Assembly: GCA_045597125.1 (NCBI GenBank)
Contig: JAZODR010000052.1
Location: 1 to 64,000 of the forward strand
DNA from: RGIG5579 sp045597125
Lineage (GTDB): Bacteria > Bacillota > Clostridia > Oscillospirales > SIG627
Length of the DNA stretch: 64,000 bases
Direction: 5' to 3'
Shown here piece by piece: positions 57,331-64,000 of the stretch. The notes below the pieces were generated by a model. The model was not told the origin of the DNA. It did no database searches and saw only the letters and a list, made by a program, of their open reading frames with translations. The position numbers and the translations under genes are program-made. Numbering within the stretch: position 1 is the first letter of the stretch; every line of letters starts with the position of its first letter.

Positions 57331-57768
57331 TTAGTCTAGGTTTTCCTCAAACATATTCACACGAGTTGCATGTCTTCCGCCTTCAAACTCAGTGTCCAAG
57401 AATATATCGACCAAATCCATAGCAAGACCTCTTGCCATTACACGTGCGCCCATGCAAAGAATATTCGCATCGTTGTGCAATCTACAATGGCGAACCGAAA
57501 ACACATCGGAAGCTACGACAGCACGTACTCCACGGAATTTATTGGCGCAAATGCTCATACCAATACCCGTTCCGCAAAACAACATTCCCTTTTCTGCTTT
57601 ACCGCTCTGCACGTAGCGAGCAACCTCTTTAGCAATGATAGGATAATCATCATCTCGTTTCAATTCATGAAATCCAAGATCAATGTACGCTATTCCTTTT
57701 TCATCAAAATATTTTTTTACGTGCTGCTTTAATTCATCTCCAGCATGGTCAGAACCCAAAACGATCAT
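57331..57768 (-). CDS. rpiB: ribose-5-phosphate isomerase B
   Basis: A 145-aa enzyme interconverting ribose-5-P and ribulose-5-P. It shows LGSDHAGDELK, the catalytic Cys loop FCGTGIGMSICANKF, and CRLHNDANILCMGAR. Last gene of the rqcH-tsaE-tsaB-rpiB group, 5 nt after tsaB. The start follows AGAGAGG. Its 3' end abuts the SRP RNA promoter and there is no terminator, so read-through is possible. The LacA/B alternative is less likely. Confidence 0.95.
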   Translation of the reverse strand: MIVLGSDHAGDELKQHVKKYFDEKGIAYIDLGFHELKRDDDYPIIAKEVARYVQSGKAEKGMLFCGTGIGMSICANKFRGVRAVVASDVFSVRHCRLHNDANILCMGARVMARGLAMDLVDIFLDTEFEGGRHATRVNMFEENLD

Positions 57769-57773
57769 AGTAT

Positions 57774-58460
57774 TTACCTCTCTTTACTTTTTTTATTCCA
57801 TTCGCGCTCCGCTTGTGGAAGTCGCAAATATTTTGGCGAAAGTTTTGTGCAAGGAACTCCCTTTCCTGCAAGTCCTAAACGTGCAACGCTACGTCCGGAC
57901 TGATAGCGCATCTCCTCCGGAGCAAGATAATCTGAAAAAGAAGGGTTTTGCTGAACAAATTTTACTGCTCCATCCCCTACAATACAAATCTTTTCAAAGG
58001 AACTCAATTCCTCAGCAATCTTCAAGCCGGGAAATGCCCGATCCTCAGAAAGACGCAAAAGCTTATGATTGTCAACACGAAAAAGCGCATTATAAAACTC
58101 ACCACGACGGGCATCCATAACCGAACAAACAATCGTGCCTTCAAGTTCTATTGCATTCATAGCCAAAGCTTCCAATGTAGAAACGCCAACACAAGGAATA
58201 TTGTTTGAAACAGCCAATCCCTTAACAGTAGAAATACTAATGCGAAGTCCGGTAAAGGACCCGGGCCCGTGAGAAATTGCAATACAATCCAAATCGGACA
58301 AAGACATTCTTCCCTCTTCTAAAACATCCTTGATAAGGGGAAGAAGTGTTTCGCTGTGTGTTAATCCATCTGAAATCGTTTTTGAAGCCAAAAAAGCATC
58401 ATCGGAAAGCAAAGCAGCGCTGCAAACAATAGCTGACGTATCAATACCCAAAACCTTCAT
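57774..58460 (-). CDS. tsaB: tRNA threonylcarbamoyladenosine biosynthesis protein TsaB
   Basis: A 228-aa ASKHA-fold protein that pairs with TsaD and TsaE for t6A37 in ANN-decoding tRNAs. It shows VLGIDTSAIVCSAALL, GPGSFTGLRISISTVKGLA and VVCSVMDARRGEFYNALF-like stretches (CSVMDARRGEFYNA). ATG 58460 follows GAAAGGG and lies 1 nt after the tsaE stop; the frame to TTG 58475 includes the ribosome site. tsaD is not in the window. Confidence 0.95.
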   Translation of the reverse strand: MKVLGIDTSAIVCSAALLSDDAFLASKTISDGLTHSETLLPLIKDVLEEGRMSLSDLDCIAISHGPGSFTGLRISISTVKGLAVSNNIPCVGVSTLEALAMNAIELEGTIVCSVMDARRGEFYNALFRVDNHKLLRLSEDRAFPGLKIAEELSSFEKICIVGDGAVKFVQQNPSFSDYLAPEEMRYQSGRSVARLGLAGKGVPCTKLSPKYLRLPQAEREWNKKSKER

Positions 58461-58461
58461 A

Positions 58462-58878
58462 TCAAACCCTTTCAACGGAAATCACACGCTGATTTTCACC
58501 CTTTTTGTGAAAGATAATCCGAAAATAGTGATCGGGGAGAAACTCTTCGATATTTTCTGACCATTCACAAACCGTAATTCCACTTTGTATAATTTCTTCA
58601 AAACCCGTAGAATACAGATCCTCTTCGGAAGTAATACGATACATATCAAAATGATTGACATTGATTTCATCCCCTTCATACACATTCAAAATTGCGTAGG
58701 TAGGACTGGAAACCAAAGCATTCGGAACAAGTTTACCAACAAAGCCGCGCATAAAAACAGTTTTTCCGCTTCCCATTTCCCCATAGAGCGCAAGAAAATC
58801 GCCATCTTTACACATATTCGCCACAAGCGCTCCAACATTTTGTGTTTCCTCTTCACAGAAAGTAATAAATTCTCTCAT
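58462..58878 (-). CDS. tsaE: tRNA threonylcarbamoyladenosine biosynthesis ATPase TsaE
   Basis: A 138-aa ATPase with P-loop LYGEMGSGKTVFMRGF and the HFDMYRITSEEDLYSTGFEE segment. It powers the TsaBD complex. ATG 58878 follows GGAGAA; the frame to 59010 enters rqcH. Length and motif order are typical. Confidence 0.95.
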   Translation of the reverse strand: MREFITFCEEETQNVGALVANMCKDGDFLALYGEMGSGKTVFMRGFVGKLVPNALVSSPTYAILNVYEGDEINVNHFDMYRITSEEDLYSTGFEEIIQSGITVCEWSENIEEFLPDHYFRIIFHKKGENQRVISVERV

Positions 58879-58894
58879 ATATTCTCCAAACGAA

Positions 58895-60655
58895 TTACGA
58901 AATCGGTCGAGGCTCAACAATAACAGTGGTATGGTTTTTATACGTAATAAAACCAGGCTTAGAGCCATTTGGCTTTTTAATGAAACGAGCTTTCGTATAA
59001 TCAACCTCAACCCTAGTGCTATTATTCAGCTCTGAATAATAGGCAGCGTAGGAAGCCGCAGTTTCAATATCCAAATTATCAAAAGAACGCTCCTTTTCCC
59101 ATTTCAGCAAAACGTGACTTCCACGATAATTCTTAATATGAAACCAAAGATCTTCTTTTTCTGCCAATGCGGTAGACACTGCATCATTTTGCAAATTATT
59201 CATTCCGATATAAATGGTAAAACCGCCGGGCGATAAAACCTGTCTTGGCCTTGGTTTTTCTTTTTTCATCTGCGGTTTTTTCAGCGATGAAACAAGTCTA
59301 CGGCCATAGCTCCAATGGGATAGCTCCTGACGAATTTGCATTAAATCGGCATAATTCTGAGCATAATCCAGCATTGCATAAATTCCTTCCGCATAAGCAA
59401 GTTCATCACGGGCAATTGCAATTTGCTCTTGAAGTTTTTGTGAAGCCGTCTTTTTCTTCGTGTATTCTCGGTAAAATTTCTGCGCATTTTGAGCAGGCGA
59501 AAGCATCGGATCAAGCACAATCTTCAAAACAGAGTATGGCTCCGAGGAGTAATTGATAGCTTCTATCAATGTATCACCTTTGCGGATACGATACATTTCC
59601 TGCATAATCAAATCGCCGTACAGTTTATCCCTCTCAGCATCAGAAGCTTCCTCCATCTGAATCTGCTGAGCAGCAATTTTTCTCTCAAGCCTGTGCATAC
59701 ATGTTTTTAAAATTTGAGAAATATCATTATAATGCTGTCTACGACGCTCTGCTAAATTACGGTTTAAATAATATTTTTCAATTGCTTCGGAAGCGGATGC
59801 ACAAGGAACAATACAAACCTGATTTTCAAATTGAGTAATATCCGTAAAAGAAAAGTCCAAGGGGCTCTCCCCTTTTTCCATAGACTCAATGGAAGAATAA
59901 ATCAGACAGGGAGAATAATCAGAATTTTTGACTTTGCTGACAATCGAAGAAAACGCCTCCCAAAGCGCATCAGCAGATACATGGGAACTGGTGCAATCAG
60001 CATCGCCGCAAGCACGATAAACAATCTCACGAGCGGTCAGTTTTCCAAATCCGAGAAATTGTTTTTGAAAAAAAAGATCCAGCCTGCTTTCTTCGGGCAA
60101 TAGCGCAAATCTATCGCAAAAGAGAGATTTGTCGCACGTAATCGGATTAATGCGGTCCAAGGTAGGCATAGGCTGATACGGAAATCCTACCATAATGATT
60201 CGATCGAATTTTGTCGTTATATCATTTTGCCGAAAAGCCGCAAGAATTTTCTCATCTTCATCTGCAAAAATCAAATTGGAACCGCGTCCCATCATTTCGC
60301 AGTACAGATATTTGGGTTTAAAATAGCCCATTTCATCTCCGCTATCAAACGCAAGGCGGATAATGCGGTCAAATCCAAGCTGCTCAACAGAAGTGATTTT
60401 AGCGCGAGAGAGATGCTTGCGAAGAAGCATACACATCATCGGTGGAACCGAAGGATTTTCTCTCACTTGATCCGACAAAGCCATATACGGAGTAGACGCG
60501 GTACAATTTATAATGAGCTTACTTCTTCCGCGTATCCGAAACAAGAGGTTAATCTCATCACGCTCAGGTTGACAAATTTTATCAACTTTCAGGCCGCAAA
60601 TCTTCTGCGAAAGCTCATAAGTCAAAGCCGCAGTCATAAAAGAATCAAAGGGCAT
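58895..60655 (-). CDS. rqcH: ribosome quality control protein RqcH (NFACT family)
   Basis: A 586-aa NFACT protein that binds stalled 50S subunits and, with RqcP, adds Ala tails. Domains: NFACT-N (residues 1-~180, PFDSFMTAALTYELSQKI), HhH/coiled-coil middle (~270-440) and NFACT-R (SPGGFTIYIGMNNLQNDAVS; LWFHIKNYRGSHVLLKW). Older annotation calls it fibronectin-binding. First gene of the tsaE-tsaB-rpiB group. Start has CGGAG upstream. Its 5' end is divergent from ymxH with only 44 bp between. Confidence 0.95.
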   Translation of the reverse strand: MPFDSFMTAALTYELSQKICGLKVDKICQPERDEINLLFRIRGRSKLIINCTASTPYMALSDQVRENPSVPPMMCMLLRKHLSRAKITSVEQLGFDRIIRLAFDSGDEMGYFKPKYLYCEMMGRGSNLIFADEDEKILAAFRQNDITTKFDRIIMVGFPYQPMPTLDRINPITCDKSLFCDRFALLPEESRLDLFFQKQFLGFGKLTAREIVYRACGDADCTSSHVSADALWEAFSSIVSKVKNSDYSPCLIYSSIESMEKGESPLDFSFTDITQFENQVCIVPCASASEAIEKYYLNRNLAERRRQHYNDISQILKTCMHRLERKIAAQQIQMEEASDAERDKLYGDLIMQEMYRIRKGDTLIEAINYSSEPYSVLKIVLDPMLSPAQNAQKFYREYTKKKTASQKLQEQIAIARDELAYAEGIYAMLDYAQNYADLMQIRQELSHWSYGRRLVSSLKKPQMKKEKPRPRQVLSPGGFTIYIGMNNLQNDAVSTALAEKEDLWFHIKNYRGSHVLLKWEKERSFDNLDIETAASYAAYYSELNNSTRVEVDYTKARFIKKPNGSKPGFITYKNHTTVIVEPRPIS

Positions 60656-60660
60656 ATTTT
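60633..60660 (+). promoter_or_regulatory. possible sigma-E type promoter of ymxH
   Basis: GTCATAA (60633-60639), 13 bp, CATATTTT (60653-60660) resembles the mother-cell sigma-E consensus (-10 CATANNNT), with a slightly short spacer. It lies over the rqcH start. Confidence 0.3.
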
Positions 60661-60699
60661 TCTCCGAAAAAAATAAAATGTATCAAAAGGGGTGATAGC

Positions 60700-60960
60700 A
60701 TGAATCCAAATAGAAATTGCTGTACGCTATACGATCTGAGAAAGCTGGAGGTTATCAACGTTTGCAACGGAAAAAGGCTCGGTTGCATTGTGGATATCGA
60801 ATTCGACTTGTGCACAGGTTGTATAATCTCTATTTTAGTACCAAAGAAAATCGAAATTGCGGATTTATTTTGCAAACGTGAATTGCGGACAATTCGAATT
60901 CCCTGGTGTTGCATAGAACGCATAGGCGATGACATAATTTTGGTTCGACTGGAAAAATAA
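60700..60960 (+). CDS. ymxH: YlmC/YmxH family sporulation protein
   Basis: An 86-aa PRC-barrel-like protein: TLYDLRKLEVINVCNGKRLG, VDIEFDLCTGCIISILVP and RTIRIPWCCIERIGDDIILV, matching the YlmC/YmxH family associated with sporulation in Firmicutes. Two Cys pairs are visible. ATG 60700 follows AAGGGGTGAT. Its stop directly abuts the stop of the opposite-strand gene at 60961 with no terminator. Confidence 0.9.
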   Translation: MNPNRNCCTLYDLRKLEVINVCNGKRLGCIVDIEFDLCTGCIISILVPKKIEIADLFCKRELRTIRIPWCCIERIGDDIILVRLEK

Positions 60961-61626
60961 TCAATCAACCAATCGAAGAAACAATTCTCGATTTATTTGA
61001 TCTTGCAAAGTCTTCTCTTCCGGGGAATCTTCCCCGACCACGGGGGAAAATTTCAAACAAAGAATCGTATCTTTCGGCAAGGAGGAAAATCCTTCTTGTT
61101 GATAGAGTTTGGTCTCACCAAGACGCAGTCCATAATAGTCAACAGCGCTTTTGGGAAGCTCCGAATACATCTCGTAAAGATTCACCAAAGCACCATTTTG
61201 AGCAAGTTCTGAATAAAAGAATTCATCTAGCAACAAGATACATCCATCTCCGGCTAAAATTTCTTCAGAATATGCTTGGAATTCCTCCCGGGCCTGTATT
61301 TTCTGCCCCTCATGATTTAAAATATCAAAATCAGAATATAAAACAAAATTTTTAAAATCAAGAGAGACTTTACCATCTCCATTCACATCAAAAAGAAGTG
61401 TTTTGGAAGAACAGATGATTTTTTCACAATCATCATCTGATAAAATGGTAGCACCGGCATACAATATTCCTGCATCCGGCTCATCCTTTGTAAAAAACTG
61501 AACAGATGCAATGACGATTAAAGCAAGAAAAACAATTCCTACCAGAACAAACCACTTGTTGTAATACCAAAAATTCTCAACATACTGCTTTGGAGTCATT
61601 TTGGGACAAGGATATTTTTCTTCCAT
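60961..61626 (-). CDS. hypothetical membrane protein with EF-hand-like loop
   Basis: A 221-aa protein (224 aa if ATG 61635 is used; ATG 61626 has AGGA 8 nt upstream). One membrane helix lies at about residues 22-44, after a Pro/Cys-containing N-terminus and WYYNKWF. The outer domain has DVNGDGKVSLDF at ~80-91, close to a calcium-binding EF-hand/dockerin loop but lacking the usual acidic residue at position 12. It follows sufB by a few bases, so it is the last gene of the SUF operon. Family not recognised. Confidence 0.7.
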   Translation of the reverse strand: MEEKYPCPKMTPKQYVENFWYYNKWFVLVGIVFLALIVIASVQFFTKDEPDAGILYAGATILSDDDCEKIICSSKTLLFDVNGDGKVSLDFKNFVLYSDFDILNHEGQKIQAREEFQAYSEEILAGDGCILLLDEFFYSELAQNGALVNLYEMYSELPKSAVDYYGLRLGETKLYQQEGFSSLPKDTILCLKFSPVVGEDSPEEKTLQDQINRELFLRLVD

Positions 61627-61636
61627 ATCTTTCATC

Positions 61637-62554
61637 CTATTTCAAAAATCCGGCGATGATTTGTTCTTCTGCTTCCGACTCTGTTAAGCCAAGTGTCATT
61701 AATTTCACAAGCTGCTCTCCCGCAATCTTTCCAATCGCAGCCTCATGAACCAAAGAAGCGTTAATATCATTTGCCAAAACCTCGGGAACGGCAAGAACAG
61801 TTGCCTCATCCATAATAATAGCATCGCACTCGGTATGACCGTGACAAAGATTATTTCCATTGATGCGGGAAACAAATTTCTGATGAGATTTATTTTTGGC
61901 AACAGATCTGGATATCACGTTGGCAGAAGAATTTTCTCCATTCAAATCTATGGTAAAATCGGTAATGGCAGTTTGCAAGGCTTCAGTCAAAAGTTTTTCG
62001 CGAACAATCAAAGTAGCATCATCTGCCACATCCGCAACGGTTTTACGCTCCGTAGAATCAACACCGCCAATTTGTGTAGTTTCAAGTTCCATTGAAGCTC
62101 CTTTTGCAAGATGGATCACCGTTTGAGGATTCATCAGATTCTTTCCCTCGCCCTCACCTTGACCATAATGCTTTTCAACGTAGCGTACAACAGAATTTTC
62201 ACCTACGTGGAAGGTATGAATACCATCGTGCTTTGCAGTGTCACAGCCGCTGTTGTGAATACCACAGCCGGCAATAATCGTAACGTCGCAATCTTCACCG
62301 ATATAAAAATCATTATAGACCGTATCTGTCAGACCGGACTGTGTCAGCACAACAGGAATATGAACGGACTCATTTTTCGTATGAGGCAAAATAGTAATAT
62401 CAATACCGGGCGCATCTTTTTTGGAAGATATCGTAATATGCTCGGTAGAACTACGACCTGCACTTTCCCCGTTGAGACGAATGTTGTAAGCACCGGTGGG
62501 TATTTCGTGCAAATCCGCAATTTCTTTCAAAAGATTTTTCTCGATTAAATCCAT
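61637..62554 (-). CDS. sufB: SufB/SufD-like Fe-S scaffold protein
   Basis: A 305-aa protein with the SufBD beta-helix core. Family-like stretches are GIHNSGCDTAKHDGIHTFHV, the central SMELETTQIGGVDSTERK, and the C-terminal HEAAIGKIAGEQLVKLMTLG with LTESEAEEQIIAGFL. It is shorter than E. coli SufB (495) or SufD (423) and is the only SufB/D-type gene here. It should form the scaffold with SufC for Fe-S assembly. ATG 62554 follows AAGGAGG; the GTG two codons upstream is less likely. Confidence 0.88.
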   Translation of the reverse strand: MDLIEKNLLKEIADLHEIPTGAYNIRLNGESAGRSSTEHITISSKKDAPGIDITILPHTKNESVHIPVVLTQSGLTDTVYNDFYIGEDCDVTIIAGCGIHNSGCDTAKHDGIHTFHVGENSVVRYVEKHYGQGEGEGKNLMNPQTVIHLAKGASMELETTQIGGVDSTERKTVADVADDATLIVREKLLTEALQTAITDFTIDLNGENSSANVISRSVAKNKSHQKFVSRINGNNLCHGHTECDAIIMDEATVLAVPEVLANDINASLVHEAAIGKIAGEQLVKLMTLGLTESEAEEQIIAGFLK

Positions 62555-62565
62555 AGCCACCCTCC

Positions 62566-63288
62566 TTACATCTTATCCGTCAAGGCGGAACAAACAGAAT
62601 TCTGATTCAGAAGCTGAGGCAAAATCTCATCTTTGCTGCCACTGGCTGATACTTTTCCATCGGCAATGACAACAACACGGTCAGCAATATTTAAAATACG
62701 CTCCTGATGGGAAATAATCAAAATCGAACCTTTTACGTCATTTCTGAGTTTTTCAAAAACCTGAATCAAATTTTGAAAACTCCAAAGGTCAATCCCTGCT
62801 TCCGGCTCATCAAAAATAGAAAATTCAGTTCCTCTTGCAATAATCTGCGCAATTTCAATACGCTTTAATTCACCTCCGGATAGTGAGCTATTCACTTCAC
62901 GATGAATATATTCCCGCGCACAAAGACCAACGCGAGAAAGATACTCACACGCTTCCGAAACACCGATTTCCTTACCGGATGCAAGTCGAATCAAGTCCAT
63001 CACACAAAGTCCTTTAAAACGAACAGGCTGCTGAAAAGCAAAACTGATTCCACGCTTTGCTCGCTCTGTGACAGAAAGACTAGTAATATCTTCACCGTTC
63101 AAGAGAATTTGGCCGGAAGTGGGCTGATAAATACCCGCAATAATCTTTGCAAGAGTACTTTTACCTCCCCCGTTGGGACCGGTAAACGCCGTAAATCCCT
63201 CATCAATAACCAGATTGATGCCGTTTATAATTTCTTTGCTCCCTTCGGGAGAATCCACTTTAAAACAAATATCTTTCAGTTCTAGCAT
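62566..63288 (-). CDS. sufC: SufC-type Fe-S cluster assembly ATPase
   Basis: A 240-aa ABC ATPase. Walker A GPNGGGKSTLAK, Q-loop FAFQQPVRFKG, signature SLSGGELKRIEIAQ, Walker B FSIFDEPEAGID and ISHQERIL fit SufC, including its shape of an ABC ATPase without membrane permease. It is followed 11 nt on by the single SufB/D-type gene. SufS, SufU and SufE are not visible, although the upstream edge is cut. Confidence 0.92.
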   Translation of the reverse strand: MLELKDICFKVDSPEGSKEIINGINLVIDEGFTAFTGPNGGGKSTLAKIIAGIYQPTSGQILLNGEDITSLSVTERAKRGISFAFQQPVRFKGLCVMDLIRLASGKEIGVSEACEYLSRVGLCAREYIHREVNSSLSGGELKRIEIAQIIARGTEFSIFDEPEAGIDLWSFQNLIQVFEKLRNDVKGSILIISHQERILNIADRVVVIADGKVSASGSKDEILPQLLNQNSVCSALTDKM

Positions 63289-63304
63289 AATTAAACCTTA
63301 AAAT

Positions 63305-64000
63305 TCAAGAATTCTTTTGCTTTTCAGCCTCTTCCTTCTCAAGGACGGTATAAGCAACTTTGCCAACAAGAGTTTTGGGAAGGGATTTGCGAATCTCAAT
63401 ATCATACGGCAAAGCGTATTTTGCAATATTTTTTCTGCAATGTTCACGGAGAGATTTCAACGTATTTCCATCAGGGGAAAAACCCTCTCGAAGCATTACG
63501 AATGCTTTGATTTTCTGCATCTTCACAGGATCGGGCACACCAATAACGCAACTCATCTGAACCGCTTCGTGAGACTCGATGATATTCTCCAGCTGAGAAG
63601 GATACACATTATAGCCTGAAGTTATAATCATTCGTTTGATTCTTTGCTTAAAGAAGATATATCCTTCTTCGTTCATATATCCAAGGTCGCCTGTATGAAG
63701 CCAAGTTCTGCCATCCGTATGCTTGCGGAGCGTATTGGTATTCTCTTCAGGGTGATTTAAATACCCCATCATAACGGTAGGACCTGTCAAACAAATCTCG
63801 CCATCCTCACCGTAACAAACTTCTTCCTCTGTGCCAACCTTGCAAATCTTGTAATACGTATCGGGATACGGGAATCCGATACTGCCCTCAACCTCTTTAT
63901 GATAAGGCGTTAAACAACTGGCAGTAACACATTCTGTAGTACCATAACCCTCACGAATGCGAACATTCGCCCCATGATCAGAAAGAAATTTATCAAACTT
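63305..64000 (-). CDS. AMP-dependent acyl-CoA synthetase/ligase, C-terminal part (partial)
   Basis: The C-terminal 231 codons of an ANL-superfamily adenylating enzyme; the frame is open to the window edge. The visible motifs are REGYGTTECVTASCL (A5), the A7-like TGDLGYMNEEGYIFFKQR (near 63700) with RIKRMIITSGYNVYP (A8) and the catalytic Lys of A10 in LPKTLVGKVAY. It activates a carboxylic acid to acyl-CoA; the substrate is unknown. It lies 16 nt upstream of sufC in the same direction, so they may be co-transcribed. Confidence 0.92.
   Translation of the reverse strand, partial: KFDKFLSDHGANVRIREGYGTTECVTASCLTPYHKEVEGSIGFPYPDTYYKICKVGTEEEVCYGEDGEICLTGPTVMMGYLNHPEENTNTLRKHTDGRTWLHTGDLGYMNEEGYIFFKQRIKRMIITSGYNVYPSQLENIIESHEAVQMSCVIGVPDPVKMQKIKAFVMLREGFSPDGNTLKSLREHCRKNIAKYALPYDIEIRKSLPKTLVGKVAYTVLEKEEAEKQKNS

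Noticed and set aside
1..64000. CRISPR arrays, insertion sequences, prophage, integrases or att repeats
   Set aside because: I saw no spaced direct repeats, transposase or integrase motifs, or target-site duplications anywhere in the window.

Overview
The window is AT-rich chromosomal DNA from an endospore-forming, Gram-positive anaerobe, most likely class Clostridia (Oscillospirales or a relative; the exact family is a guess). Spore genes support this: spoVAD/spoVAE, sigG, an alpha/beta SASP, two CotF-like coat proteins and ymxH. So do the ylmE-sepF-ylmG-divIVA division cluster, the large Firmicutes-type SRP RNA upstream of dnaX, and strong Shine-Dalgarno sites throughout. There is no insertion sequence, phage, CRISPR array or integrase; the region is housekeeping core with some lineage-specific genes.

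Layout. 1-5.3 kb: small membrane ORF, HAD phosphatase (-), CofE-like ligase, spoVAD-spoVAE behind a sigma-G-type promoter, prfB (in frame, no programmed frameshift) and a small membrane protein. 5.3-8.6 kb (-): gltX-glnS. 8.8-13.7 kb (+): Na+-pumping decarboxylase (oadG, biotin carrier, oadB with an extra exported domain, oadA) plus a sialidase-like gene. 13.8-17.5 kb: RlmCD-type methylase (-), TSCPD protein and CDF transporter (+), dapB (-). 17.6-24.3 kb (+): queA-miaA-hlyD-like-ylmE-sepF-ylmG-divIVA-lspA-rluD. 24.4-26.2 kb: split transketolase. 26.3-28.8 kb: sigG and SASP (-), DUF4364 (+), lipoprotein (-). 28.9-34.8 kb (-): DeoR regulator plus a 2-oxoacid dehydrogenase complex (E2, E3, alpha-beta fused E1). 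35-38 kb: CotF pair (+), then ruvX, DivIVA-like, SDR and TPR-like genes (-). 38-41.4 kb (+): yajC, tRNA-Ser(GGA), class I aminotransferase, SecD-like protein. 41.4-47 kb: SLOG protein (-), pcrA, PRK06851-like ATPase, AraC regulator, maf. 47-52 kb: YgiQ radical SAM, YgjP protease, small membrane ORF, DUF421, folA, thyA. 52-54.5 kb (+): DUF1700/DUF4097 pair and DUF378. 54.5-60.7 kb (-): SRP RNA-dnaX-ebfC-recR and rqcH-tsaE-tsaB-rpiB. 60.7-64 kb: ymxH (+), then (-) an acyl-CoA synthetase fragment, a two-gene SUF-like system (sufC, sufB/D) and a membrane protein with an EF-hand-like loop.

Transcription signals are unusually regular. About twenty sigma-A promoters can be read by eye, nearly all with a 17-bp spacer (TTTACA or TTGAAA, then TATAAT). 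Most transcription units end in a strong intrinsic terminator, often bidirectional between convergent genes. No one region is clearly a new system. The best leads are the SRP RNA precursor helix, the minimal SUF pair with its membrane partner, the sialidase gene in the decarboxylase operon, the OadB extension, the half-degenerate PRK06851-like ATPase, the lone SecD-like protein and the coupled DivIVA-SDR-TPR genes.
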